Origin: Devosia ginsengisoli
GTDB lineage: Bacteria; Pseudomonadota; Alphaproteobacteria; Rhizobiales; Devosiaceae
Length of the DNA: 64,000 nt
Direction: 5' to 3'
NCBI RefSeq assembly: GCF_007859655.1
Contig: NZ_CP042304.1
Span: 372,001-436,000 of the forward strand
Positions 16,113 through 23,819 of the stretch are shown here, in pieces. The notes under the pieces are model-generated. The model ran no database searches. It was given only the letters and a program-made list of their open reading frames with translations, and had not been told where the DNA came from. The position numbers and the translations under genes were made by a program. Positions within the stretch are counted from its first letter, which is position 1, and each line of letters begins with the position of its first letter.

Positions 16113-16134
16113 CCTCGGCCAGTCCGGGGTTTTT
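16113..16134 (+). terminator. Intrinsic terminator behind the toxin-antitoxin module
   Basis: CCTCGG (16113-16118) pairs with CCGGGG (16124-16129, one G-U) around a five-base loop, followed by TTTTT. It stands 23 bases before the portal gene, so it could reduce read-through from terminase into the rest of the GTA cluster. Confidence 0.7.
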
Positions 16135-16156
16135 GCTTTGCGTCAAGGACAGAGAC

Positions 16157-17317
16157 ATGAACTGGATCAGCCGCCTGCTGGGCGGGCAGACGAACACGCC
16201 TGATGAACGGAAGTCGTTCGGCGGGCATACGCTGCTGAGCCTCAACCAGCTCGGGGCAGCGAACTGGAGCCAACGGGGTTTTGCCAGCCTGGTGAACCAG
16301 GGCTTTGCGCGCAACCCGGTGGTGTATCGCTGCGTGCGATTGATCGCCGAGGCAGCCAATCGGGTGCCGTTGGTGGTGAGCGAGGGCGGCCAAAGGGTGG
16401 ATGAGCATCCGCTGGCGACGCTTTTGGCGCGGCCCAATGGGCGGCAATCGGGCGGGGAAATGCTCGAGGCGGTCTATGCCTATCTGCAGACGGCGGGGAA
16501 TGCCTATCTGCAGGCGGGGGTGGTCGATGGCGAGGTGAAGGGGCTGTTCTGCCTGCGGCCGGACCGCATGAAGGTGGTGGCCGGGGCCGATGGCTGGCCA
16601 CAAGCCTATGACTATACGGCCGGTGGGCGGACCATGCGGCTGCGCCAGGATGGCGGGCCGGTGCCATCAGTGCTGCATATGGCGCTGTTTCATCCGATGG
16701 ACGACCATTACGGCATGGCGCCGCTGGAGGCGGCGCAGACCAGCCTCGACATCCACAATGCCGCTGGGCAGTGGAACAAGGCTTTGCTCGACAATGCGGC
16801 GCGGCCTTCGGGTGCGCTGGTCTATTCGGCGGGCGGGCAGAGCCTGCGGGCCGACCAGTTCGAGCGGCTCAAGGCGGAGCTGGAGCAGAACTTTTCCGGC
16901 GCGGGCAATGCCGGGCGGCCGATGCTGCTCGAGGGCGGGCTCGACTGGAAGACCATCGCGCTCAGTCCGCGCGACATGGATTTCATCGAGGCCAAGCATG
17001 CCGCGGCGCGCGACATCGCGCTGGCCTTCGGTGTGCCGCCCATGCTGCTCGGCATTCCCGGCGACAATACCTATGCCAACCTGGCCGAGGCCAATCGCGC
17101 TTTGTGGCGGCAGACGCTGATCCCGCTGGTGGTGCGGGTGGCCGACGAGTTGAGCAACTGGCTATCGCCGGCTTTCGGCGGCGCGGTGGTGAGCCCCGAT
17201 TTCGACGGCGTGGAAGCGCTGGCCGAGGACCGGGCAGCCCTGTGGAGCCGGGTGGGCGGCGCGGATTTCCTCACCGACGCGGAGAAGCGGGCGATGTTGG
17301 GGATCGGGGAGCGCTGA
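16157..17317 (+). CDS. GTA/phage portal protein, HK97 family
   Basis: The portal is the dodecameric ring at the capsid vertex through which DNA passes. The 386-residue protein has family features: NPVVYRCVRLIAEAANRVPL, HPLATLLARPNGRQSGGEML, AYLQTAGNAYLQ, LDNAARPSGAL and DNTYANLAEANRALWRQTLIPL. Length is close to RcGTA g3. AAGGA at 16145-16149 supports ATG 16157. The protein looks complete despite inserted DNA on both sides. Confidence 0.95.
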   Translation: MNWISRLLGGQTNTPDERKSFGGHTLLSLNQLGAANWSQRGFASLVNQGFARNPVVYRCVRLIAEAANRVPLVVSEGGQRVDEHPLATLLARPNGRQSGGEMLEAVYAYLQTAGNAYLQAGVVDGEVKGLFCLRPDRMKVVAGADGWPQAYDYTAGGRTMRLRQDGGPVPSVLHMALFHPMDDHYGMAPLEAAQTSLDIHNAAGQWNKALLDNAARPSGALVYSAGGQSLRADQFERLKAELEQNFSGAGNAGRPMLLEGGLDWKTIALSPRDMDFIEAKHAAARDIALAFGVPPMLLGIPGDNTYANLAEANRALWRQTLIPLVVRVADELSNWLSPAFGGAVVSPDFDGVEALAEDRAALWSRVGGADFLTDAEKRAMLGIGER

Positions 17318-17320
17318 CCA

Positions 17321-17731
17321 ATGACGCGGCCCATACGTTCAATACTGCGGGCGATTGCTGCCGTTCGGTTTGCGACCCTGGAGATCAAATTCGATCTGCT
17401 GCTTCGAGCATTGGAGCGGCGCTATCGACCCGACCAGCCGAGAGCGCCGAAAGGCACGCCGGATGGCGGGCAGTGGATCGACGACCTGTTCAGCGCCAGC
17501 CAACAGGCACTGGCGGCGACAGAACGTGTTCGGGTGGCGGCCGGACCAAAGTGTGACGGGTTTTCCAGTGGCTGTCAGCTTGGCGGCAGTTTTGGTACAA
17601 CCGGAATGTACCGTATTTTTGGCAAGACGCTGTGTCGGAGTTGCGCTCTTAAGATACTGGGGATTGAGAACCTGCCCCACATTGAGCAGCAAGAGACTCT
17701 GGGCCGCTTCGACTCGATGGGACAGAAATGA
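17321..17731 (+). CDS. Unknown protein with a DQPR...PDGGQW motif and Cys-rich C-terminus
   Basis: This 136-residue protein is not part of the standard GTA gene set. It has a basic helical N-terminus (residues 1-35), then RPDQPRAPKGTPDGGQW, a linker, and a C-terminal domain with cysteines in GPKCDGFSSGCQLGG and KTLCRSCALKILGI, which could bind zinc. DQPR-type motifs like this occur, as I recall, in rhizobial phage-associated and toxin-like proteins. It starts three bases after the portal stop, and its TGA overlaps the next ATG (ATGA), so it is translated with both neighbours. Function unknown; an effector-like cargo is a hypothesis. Confidence 0.6.
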   Translation: MTRPIRSILRAIAAVRFATLEIKFDLLLRALERRYRPDQPRAPKGTPDGGQWIDDLFSASQQALAATERVRVAAGPKCDGFSSGCQLGGSFGTTGMYRIFGKTLCRSCALKILGIENLPHIEQQETLGRFDSMGQK

Positions 17732-18378
17732 TGTCTAGGCAACAGGCACTTTCAGCTATCGCTGTTGGGGACTTGATTTATGGCATTCGGGAGGATGGCC
17801 GGCCCGACTTATTGCTGGTTTACAGCGCCGACATCACCGGGTTTCTGGCTCGGAACGTGCCCAACCAAACGACGTTCAGGTTTGGGCGCGACGGCGAAGG
17901 ACGCCGGATTGAAGACGGTCGGGGTTGCACGATCGTCTCCACCGCCAAGTTGCCCCCTGATCTGCAAGAGGTTGCGATTGGTTTGGACCGACGGATGGGA
18001 TCCAACCCTGAATATCCCGACTCCAGAGTCACAGAAGACGAAATCCGCCTGGTATTGACCCACGACGAGTTTTTCGAGGCGCGCTTGCTGCCAGGAATGG
18101 AGGGTCTTGTGCGCAGAGCTCAGAAGCTGCGCGGGGTCGAGAAAATCCTGATGGTGGACTGGGACCCCGCCCATGCGCGGGATAACCCACCCTTTCCGAA
18201 CCAATACCACGATAGCATACCGGCATTGGTGGACCTACTGGGGAAGGCACCTTCGCAGAACGATGTGGCGCGATTTCTGGCCGACCTTGCGTCCCAGCAT
18301 CTAAGGTCGGCCAATGTGATCGAGCGAACCGATGCCGCCGCCGCCAGCCTGTTGCGGCTTCGTGAAACCTGGCCCTGA
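17728..18378 (+). CDS. Unknown protein translationally coupled to the DQPR-motif gene
   Basis: The predicted 216-residue soluble protein has no signal peptide or membrane segment. The N-terminal half (VGDLIYGIREDGRPDLLLVY ... GRGCTIVSTAKLPPDLQ) looks like a beta-rich domain; the C-terminal half is acidic and helical (LVLTHDEFFEARLLPGMEGL; ILMVDWDPAHA). The ATGA overlap with the preceding gene implies coupled expression and probably joint function, for example effector and neutraliser. I do not recognise the family. ATG 17731 is an alternative start. Confidence 0.55.
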   Translation: MMSRQQALSAIAVGDLIYGIREDGRPDLLLVYSADITGFLARNVPNQTTFRFGRDGEGRRIEDGRGCTIVSTAKLPPDLQEVAIGLDRRMGSNPEYPDSRVTEDEIRLVLTHDEFFEARLLPGMEGLVRRAQKLRGVEKILMVDWDPAHARDNPPFPNQYHDSIPALVDLLGKAPSQNDVARFLADLASQHLRSANVIERTDAAAASLLRLRETWP

Positions 18379-18384
18379 CAAAGG

Positions 18385-18657
18385 ATGTTGCGCATCACCA
18401 ACATCTCCATATCAGATCGTGCCGCCGAAGTGGTGGACCGGCTGTGGGTGACGTTTCGGCCGCAGGAGCCGGGCGATGTGTTCGCGCTGGCATATATGTC
18501 GAGCTTTACGGAAGCCGACGGATCGACCGTGGATGGATTCACGCCCGGATAGACAGCTTATTCCCTGGCACCGGATGGCCTGGCCAGTGTGTGGCTCATT
18601 GCACAGCCGGCCGGGGCGCCCCAGTTCTACTTCATGCCGAAGTTCGATTGGAGCTGA
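18385..18657 (+). pseudogene. Short reading frame interrupted by an in-frame TAG
   Basis: From ATG 18385 a frame of 55 codons (MLRITNISISDRAAEVVDRL ... GFTPG) meets TAG at 18550, then continues open in the same frame for 34 more codons (TAYSLAPDGLASVWLIAQPA ... FMPKFDWS) to TGA 18655. The joined 90-residue product looks like one protein with a single nonsense change. Another frame just downstream (to 18733) ends in VDLASEAFETFSIGPAKADV and may be more debris. Function unknown; gene remnants inside the GTA cluster are the likely reading. Confidence 0.45.
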
Positions 18658-18729
18658 TGAGCACTATCGCGTAGACCTGGCCAGCGAGGCGTTTGAGACG
18701 TTTTCGATAGGGCCGGCAAAGGCTGACGT

Positions 18730-18991
18730 TTAGGCGGCGCGGGTCTGGCGATGGCCTGCGAGCAGGCCGCGTACCGAAATGTCTTCGTCGATGGCGGGCC
18801 AGTTTATGCCTTCGCCGCGACCGATCAGGCGCCAGTTGGAGCGGTCAGTATCCGATGCGTCACGCAGGCGGGGGGAACCATTCGACGGGCACCGAGAGTT
18901 GGCGGCCGTCATCAAGGATGACGCGCAAGACCGTGGCCGTGACGGCGACGTCAACGGCAAGCGGTTCAGTCTGCAGCGTCAAAGTGGTCAT
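18730..18991 (-). pseudogene. DUF2442 protein, frameshifted, antisense to the GTA cluster
   Basis: The minus strand from ATG 18991 reads MTTLTLQTEPLAVDVAVTAT ... LSVPVEWFP, then shifts frame at a G6 run (18870-18875). After removal of one base it continues RLRDASDTDRSNWRLIGRGE and INWPAIDEDISVRGLLAG. This tail is typical of DUF2442, often the partner of DUF4160 in putative toxin-antitoxin pairs. No DUF4160 gene is present. About 87 residues when corrected. Either decayed or a base-calling error. Confidence 0.7.
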
Positions 18992-19047
18992 GACGCCATC
19001 AGAGCGCATTTGTCTGGGGGACAAAGGGTCTTCCACAACCACCGCAC

Positions 19048-19132
19048 GTCATCCTCGGGCTTGACCCGAGGACGTTGCACTCACCGAACGTTCCGCAAGT
19101 TCAATTCCCTCGGGTCAGGCCCGAGGGTGACG
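19048..19132. repeat. Palindromic repeat, family D, copy 2
   Basis: GTCATCCTCGGGCTTGACCC at the left and CCCTCGGGTCAGGCCCGAGG at the right repeat the ends of 12525-12610, with a different central part. It marks the right edge of the accessory block inside the GTA cluster. Confidence 0.85.
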
Positions 19133-19176
19133 ATTGGGGTTGGGTGGACTGCAGCGGTTTCAAAGGAGAATCCACC

Positions 19177-19365
19177 ATGGACGACTTAACCAGAACCGTC
19201 ATCGAGCGGGGCGATCTCGCGCACCTTGCGCTGTTCCTGTGGGCGAGCGGCGCGAGTGCGCTGCTGGTGTGGAGCCTGCGCGAGATGGCCAAGGTGAATC
19301 AACACTTCAACGACTTCGTGCAGGAGATCGCGAGTTTGAATCGGCTTTTCAGGAAGGATGACTAA
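19177..19365 (+). CDS. Small membrane protein of the GTA cluster (g3.5-like position)
   Basis: The 62-residue protein has one hydrophobic helix (LAHLALFLWASGASALLVWSL) followed by an amphipathic helix (HFNDFVQEIASLNRLFRKDD). AAAGGAGA precedes ATG 19177 by seven bases. A small membrane gene between portal and protease is a recurring feature of alphaproteobacterial GTA clusters. Role not known. Confidence 0.6.
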   Translation: MDDLTRTVIERGDLAHLALFLWASGASALLVWSLREMAKVNQHFNDFVQEIASLNRLFRKDD

Positions 19366-19498
19366 GCCCATGGCCAATAAGCAGAATCGGGAGAATGCGC
19401 AGCAGACCTTCCGGCAATTTGCCTGGAACCTGGCGGGGACGCTGGCCGGCGCCAAGGCGGGGACACGACCAGCGCAGGCCAAGCCGGGAAAGCGCTGA
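19358..19498 (+). CDS. Short basic protein before the prohead protease
   Basis: A 46-codon frame from ATG 19358 overlaps the end of the small membrane gene by eight bases, and its TGA overlaps the protease ATG (TGATG). The product is basic and Ala/Gln-rich (NKQNRENAQQTFRQFAWNLA). The tight coupling on both sides supports translation. ATG 19370 is an alternative start. Function unknown; small genes here are often missed. Confidence 0.45.
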   Translation: MTKPMANKQNRENAQQTFRQFAWNLAGTLAGAKAGTRPAQAKPGKR

Positions 19499-19986
19499 TG
19501 CAGAAACTTTCCGAGTCCATTCCCATCGACGGCGAGGGGCGGTTTTCGGGCTATGCCAGCATTTTCAACCGGCTCGACAGCGGCGGCGATATCGTCATGC
19601 CGGGGGCGTTCAGCAAGAGCCTCGGCAAACGGCGCGATCGCATCAGGCTGCTGTTTCAGCATGACCCCAAGGAGCCCGTCGGCACCTGGGACACGATTGG
19701 GGAAGATGCCCATGGGCTGTTCGTCGCCGGGCGGCTGGTGCCTGATGTGCCGCGGGCCGATGCGCTGCGGCGGCTGATCAGAAACGGGGCGCTGGACGGG
19801 CTTTCCATCGGCTTTCGCACCGTGCGGGCCACCCGCGAGGGTGGCCACCGCAAGCTGTGGCAGGTGGACCTGTTCGAAATCTCGATCGTGACCTTTCCGA
19901 TGATGGAGGACGCGCGGATCGCGCCCTCCTTCTATTCGACCGGCGCCGCCATCGTGGCCGCCACCAACACTATCCGCAACCGATAA
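19498..19986 (+). CDS. HK97-family prohead protease (GTA g4)
   Basis: This serine protease processes the capsid and scaffold during head maturation. The 162-residue protein shows GYASIFNRLDSGGDIVMPGA, the catalytic His in LLFQHDPKEPVG and the catalytic Ser in GLSIGF, then the ISIVTFPMMEDARI strand. Length is normal. It is directly followed by the capsid gene. Confidence 0.95.
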   Translation: MQKLSESIPIDGEGRFSGYASIFNRLDSGGDIVMPGAFSKSLGKRRDRIRLLFQHDPKEPVGTWDTIGEDAHGLFVAGRLVPDVPRADALRRLIRNGALDGLSIGFRTVRATREGGHRKLWQVDLFEISIVTFPMMEDARIAPSFYSTGAAIVAATNTIRNR

Positions 19987-19997
19987 GGACAGATTGC

Positions 19998-21218
19998 ATG
20001 GACATGACCAGTGACGGCCTTGAAACCAAGGCCGGCGCAGGGAGCGACGTTGGCGCGCTCTTTGCCGAATTTTCGCGCGCCTTCGAGGAATTCAAGGCCA
20101 CCAACGACCAGCGGCTCAAGGATATCGAGAAGCGTGGTTCGGCCGATGGGCTGATCGAGGGCAAGATCGAGCGGCTCAACGCCGTGCTCGACGGGCAGAA
20201 GGCGGCCATGGACCGCGTGCTGGTGGAGCGCGCCCGTCCGCTGCTGGACGGCAAGGCCGCCCATGACGACGGCGAATACAAGCACGCCTTTTCCGCCTAT
20301 GTGAAGCGCGGCGAGGAAAAGGCGCTGTCGGTCGGCGTCAATGCCGATGGCGGCTATGTGGTGCCGGGGGAGACCGAGACGGAAATCACGCGGCTGATGA
20401 CGGCCGTGTCGCCCATTCGCGCCATTGCGGGCGTGCGGCAGGTTTCGGGTTCGGTCTACAAGCGGCCGATTTCGGTGACGGGACCGGCCACGGGCTGGGT
20501 GGGTGAGACGGCTTCGCGGCCGACGACCAATAGCCAGACGCTGGCGGAACTGAGCTACCCGACCACCGAACTCTATGCCATGCCAGCGGCCACTTCGGCC
20601 TTTCTCGACGATGCGGCGGTGGATGTGGGCCAGTGGATCGCCGACGAGGTCAACGCCGCCTTCGCGGCGCAGGAAACCACGGCTTTCGTCACCGGCAACG
20701 GCACCAACAAGCCGACCGGGTTCCTCGCGGCGCCCACGGTGGCGGAGGGCAGTTGGGAATGGGGCAAGCTGGGCTATGTCGCTACCGGCACGGCCGGGGC
20801 ATTGCCATCCAGCAATGCCAGCGACGTGCTGATCGACCTGGTCTATGCGCTCAAGGCCGGCTATCGCCAGAATGCGAGCTGGGTGATGAACCGCAAGGTG
20901 CAGGGCGCCCTGCGCAAGCTCAAGGATTCCGACGGCAACTATATGTGGCAGCCGGCGCAGACGGCGGATGGCAGGGCACGCTTCATGGGTTTCGACCTAG
21001 TCGAGGCCGAGGACATGCCCAACATTGGGGCGAACTCGCTGTCGGTGGCGTTTGGCGACTTCCGCCGCGGCTATCTGATCGTAGATCGCCAGGGCGTCAG
21101 CGTGCTGCGTGACCCGTTCAGCAGCAAGCCTTATGTGCTGTTCTATACGACCAAGCGTGTGGGCGGCGGGGTTGCGGACTATGATGCGATCAAGCTGCTG
21201 AAATTCGCGGCCTCGTAA
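19998..21218 (+). CDS. Major capsid protein, HK97 fold (GTA g5)
   Basis: The 406-residue protein has an N-terminal helical delta region (about residues 1-110; FSRAFEEFKATNDQRLKDIE), expected to be removed by the protease, then the HK97 coat domain: AFSAYVKRGEEKALSVG, GYVVPGETETEI, VTGNGTNKPTGFL, WVMNRKVQGALRKLKDSDGN and DFRRGYLIVDRQGVSVLRDP. It is complete, which supports a cluster able to build heads. Confidence 0.96.
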   Translation: MDMTSDGLETKAGAGSDVGALFAEFSRAFEEFKATNDQRLKDIEKRGSADGLIEGKIERLNAVLDGQKAAMDRVLVERARPLLDGKAAHDDGEYKHAFSAYVKRGEEKALSVGVNADGGYVVPGETETEITRLMTAVSPIRAIAGVRQVSGSVYKRPISVTGPATGWVGETASRPTTNSQTLAELSYPTTELYAMPAATSAFLDDAAVDVGQWIADEVNAAFAAQETTAFVTGNGTNKPTGFLAAPTVAEGSWEWGKLGYVATGTAGALPSSNASDVLIDLVYALKAGYRQNASWVMNRKVQGALRKLKDSDGNYMWQPAQTADGRARFMGFDLVEAEDMPNIGANSLSVAFGDFRRGYLIVDRQGVSVLRDPFSSKPYVLFYTTKRVGGGVADYDAIKLLKFAAS

Positions 21219-21236
21219 GGACCGGCGAGGTGTAAG

Positions 21237-21350
21237 CCCCTCCCCCTTGAGGGGAGGGGTTGGGGTGGGGGTGTCGGCGGTTCAACGCATATCGAGCTTG
21301 TGAAAGCCCCGACACCCCCACCCTTGATCCCTCCCCTCAAGGGGGAGGGA
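21237..21350. repeat. Palindromic repeat, family B, copy 2
   Basis: CCCCTCCCCCTTGAGGGGAG at the left and CTCCCCTCAAGGGGGAGGG at the right repeat the family B arms. It separates capsid from connector genes inside the GTA operon. Confidence 0.85.
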
Positions 21351-21392
21351 GACGACTGCCGGCACGGCGAACAAACCAAAAAGGCAAAAACA

Positions 21393-21959
21393 ATGATTTC
21401 CTACCTTCTCGCGGGGCCCGCGGAGGAGCCGGTTTCGCTTGCCGAGGCCAGGGCGTTCCTCAGGGTCGACGACACGGCCGAGGACGGGCTGATCACGACG
21501 CTGATCGGGGCGGCGCGGCTGCATGTCGAGGGCGTGACGGGGCGGGCGCTGCTGGCGCAGAGCTGGCGGGTGGTGCTCGATGACTGGCCTGATGACCGGC
21601 AGGTGAAATTGCCGGTGACGCCGTTTATGGCGGTGACGGAGATCACCGCCTATGACGCCGATGGTGCGGCGCATGAGGTGCCGCTGGCGCAGTTTTTGAG
21701 CGAGCCGGACCGGTTGCTGCTGCCGCAGAGCGTGGCGGGCATGCCGGCTTTGCGGGAGCGGCAGGGGATCGAGGTCGATTATGTGGCCGGGTTCGGCAGC
21801 GCGCCCGAGGATGTGCCGGCGGATCTGCGCCAGGGGCTGTTGCTGCTGGTCGGCTACTGGTTCGAGCATCGCGATGCGGTGATCGTGGCCGGATCGGGCG
21901 CGGTGGTGCCGTCGGGCTTCGAGCGTGTGGTTTCCGGCTACAAGCGGGTGCGGCTGTGA
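21393..21959 (+). CDS. Head-tail connector protein (GTA g6)
   Basis: The 188-residue protein matches the phage gp6-like connector family: EPVSLAEARAFLRVDDTAED, then LITTLIGAARLHVEGVTGRA, LPVTPFMAVTEITAYDADG, and a helical C-terminus with DLRQGLLLLVGYWFEHRD. These adaptors form the ring below the portal. It overlaps the next gene by four bases. ATG 21393 follows a purine-rich leader; upstream codons lie in the repeat. Confidence 0.9.
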   Translation: MISYLLAGPAEEPVSLAEARAFLRVDDTAEDGLITTLIGAARLHVEGVTGRALLAQSWRVVLDDWPDDRQVKLPVTPFMAVTEITAYDADGAAHEVPLAQFLSEPDRLLLPQSVAGMPALRERQGIEVDYVAGFGSAPEDVPADLRQGLLLLVGYWFEHRDAVIVAGSGAVVPSGFERVVSGYKRVRL

Positions 21960-22297
21960 GCGAGCGTGTGCCCCCCATCGGCACGCTGACCGATCGCGTG
22001 CAGCTCAAGCGCCGGGAAATGACCAGCGAGGACGAGGGCGGGCATGTCGCGCTGTTCGTGCCGGTGACGAGCCTGTGGGCGCGGGTGCGGAGCCTGACCG
22101 GGCGGCAGGGCACCAGTGCCGATGGGCGCGCGGTGGAGATTTCCCATTCGGTGGTCGTGCGGTTTCGCCATGACGTGAAGCCGGGCGACCGCATGGTCTA
22201 TCGCGGGCGGAACCTCGATGTGGTGAGCGCCGCCGATCTCAATGGGCGGCGGGCCTATCTGAGCTGCGCCTGCAGCGAAACCAGTTTCACGGGGTAG
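21956..22297 (+). CDS. Head closure / head-tail adaptor (GTA g7)
   Basis: The 113-residue protein resembles SPP1 gp16-type head closure proteins: IGTLTDRVQLKRREM, LWARVRSLTGRQ, VRFRHDVKPGDRMVYRGR and a C-terminal strand. It seals the connector and docks the tail. It starts with GTG overlapping the g6 stop (GTGA). Confidence 0.9.
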   Translation: MSERVPPIGTLTDRVQLKRREMTSEDEGGHVALFVPVTSLWARVRSLTGRQGTSADGRAVEISHSVVVRFRHDVKPGDRMVYRGRNLDVVSAADLNGRRAYLSCACSETSFTG

Positions 22298-22301
22298 GGC
22301 G

Positions 22302-22700
22302 ATGCATCCGATCAGCCAATTGCAGGGGGCGCTGGTGGCGGCGCTGCAGGGTGACGCGGCGCTGGTGGCTATCGTGGGGGCGGATGGCGTGTTCGACGCC
22401 GCGCCCAATGGGCGACCGGCGCCTTACGTGGTGATCGCGCGGCACGACATGATCCAGCGCGATGGCGACGCTGCGCCGGGGCAGGAGCATCGGCTGCTGC
22501 TGCATTGCTGGGGCGACCAGCCGAGCCGCAAGCGGGCGCTGGATATGGCCGAACGCGTGGTTGAAGTGGCGGTAGGACTGAGCGCGGCGGAGATCGTGGT
22601 GACGCATGGCGAGCATGTGCGGACCGAGACAGTGATCGACAAGGATACCGGGCACGCGCGGGCGGCGGTGGGACTGCGGTTTTTCAGCGAGGGCTTTTAG
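22302..22700 (+). CDS. DUF3168 tail terminator-like protein (GTA g8)
   Basis: The 132-residue protein fits DUF3168: LQGALVAALQGDAALVAIVG, the APYVVIARHD strand and HRLLLHCWGDQPSRKRALDM, ending in RAAVGLRFFSEGF. Members cap the tail tube at its head-proximal end. It starts five bases after g7. Confidence 0.9.
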   Translation: MHPISQLQGALVAALQGDAALVAIVGADGVFDAAPNGRPAPYVVIARHDMIQRDGDAAPGQEHRLLLHCWGDQPSRKRALDMAERVVEVAVGLSAAEIVVTHGEHVRTETVIDKDTGHARAAVGLRFFSEGF

Positions 22701-22701
22701 C

Positions 22702-22850
22702 CCCTCCCCCTTGAGGGGAGGGTGGTGTCGGACGTCCCGCCACCCGGTGCCCGCGGAGACCTCGGCACCCCCTCCCTGCTCGATTCAACGGACTTAGCAA
22801 GGGCTAAGTCCTATCTCGCTTCCCTCCCCTCAAGGGGGGAGGGTGGTCTC
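22702..22850. repeat. Palindromic repeat, family B, copy 3
   Basis: CCCTCCCCCTTGAGGGGAGG and CCCTCCCCTCAAGGGGGGAG flank about 100 unrelated bases. It sits between tail terminator and tail tube genes. Confidence 0.8.
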
Positions 22851-22893
22851 CACTCATGGGCCTGTTCGGTGCCCAACTTGAAAGGCGAAACAC

Positions 22894-23307
22894 ATGGCCG
22901 CTCAGAGCGGGAAGAATATGCTGCTCAAGCTCGACCAGACCGGGTCGGGGAGCTTTCTCACGGTGGCGGGTTTGCGCACGCGGGCATTGGCTTTCAATGC
23001 CGCCACTGTGGATACGACCGACCAGGAAAGCGCCGGGCGCTGGCGGGAATTGCTGGCCGGCGGGGGCGTGAAACGCGCCTCGGTGACCGGGGCGGGCGTG
23101 TTCAAGGACACGACGTCGGATGCGCAGGTGCGCAGCCTGTTCTTTGCCGGGACCATTCGCAACTGGCAGTTGATCATTCCCGATTTCGGCACGGTGGCGG
23201 GGCCGTTCCAGATCGTGGCGCTGGAATTTTCGGCCGACCATGCCGGGGAAGTGACCTTCGACCTGGCGCTGGAAAGCGCCGGGGAAGTGACGTTTGCGGC
23301 GATTTAG
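22894..23307 (+). CDS. Major tail tube protein (GTA g9)
   Basis: The 137-residue protein has the TP901-1/GTA tail tube pattern: MAAQSGKNMLLKLDQTGSGS, VAGLRTRALAFNAATVDTTD, then GRWRELLAGGGVKRASVTGA and FQIVALEFSADHAGEVTFDL. It polymerises into the tail tube. Length matches the family. Confidence 0.93.
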   Translation: MAAQSGKNMLLKLDQTGSGSFLTVAGLRTRALAFNAATVDTTDQESAGRWRELLAGGGVKRASVTGAGVFKDTTSDAQVRSLFFAGTIRNWQLIIPDFGTVAGPFQIVALEFSADHAGEVTFDLALESAGEVTFAAI

Positions 23308-23316
23308 GAGAGGACC

Positions 23317-23631
23317 ATGGCCATCATCCAACGCGGTGAAATCGAGGCCGTCATTGGCGGCGAGAGGCGCGTGCTGTGCCTGACGCTGGGGGCGCTGGCG
23401 GAGCTGGAGGCGCGGTTGCAGGCGGGGGACCTGGTGGGACTGGCCGAGCGGTTTTCCAGCGGGCGGGTTTCGGCGCGGGACCTGACGGCAATCCTGGGGG
23501 CGGGTTTGCGCGGCGGGGGCAATGCTGTCAGCGACGACGACCTGGCGCGGCTCAGCATCGAGGGCGGGCTGAAGGGGGCGGCCGAGATCGCCGCGCGGCT
23601 GCTCAAGGCGACGTTTGGAGAAGCGGCATGA
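23317..23631 (+). CDS. Gene transfer agent family tail chaperone (GTA g10)
   Basis: The 104-residue protein has LCLTLGALAELEARLQAGDL, then SARDLTAILGAGLRGGG and an AAEIAARLLKATFGE helix, matching the 'gene transfer agent family protein' tail assembly chaperones. It overlaps the next gene by four bases. Confidence 0.93.
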   Translation: MAIIQRGEIEAVIGGERRVLCLTLGALAELEARLQAGDLVGLAERFSSGRVSARDLTAILGAGLRGGGNAVSDDDLARLSIEGGLKGAAEIAARLLKATFGEAA

Positions 23632-23819
23632 CGCCGTTTCCCTGGGAGGCGGCAATGGCGTTCGGGCTGGGCGTGCTGCGGCTGCCGCCAACGGAGTTCT
23701 GGCGCATGACGCCGCGCGAACTGGCCGCCGCCTGGGGCGCCATCATGGGCGATCGGGCGGGGCCGTTGGGGCGCGATGAATTCAATGGATTGATGGAGCG
23801 TTTTCCCGATGGCCGATGA
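23628..23819 (+). CDS. Tail assembly chaperone, rcc01693 family (GTA g10.1)
   Basis: The 63-residue protein reads PFPWEAAMAFGLGVLRLPPT, then FWRMTPRELAAAWG, the pattern of the short rcc01693-type product. It overlaps g10 by four bases and the tape measure gene by eleven. With g10 it probably coats the tape measure protein during assembly. Confidence 0.9.
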   Translation: MTPFPWEAAMAFGLGVLRLPPTEFWRMTPRELAAAWGAIMGDRAGPLGRDEFNGLMERFPDGR

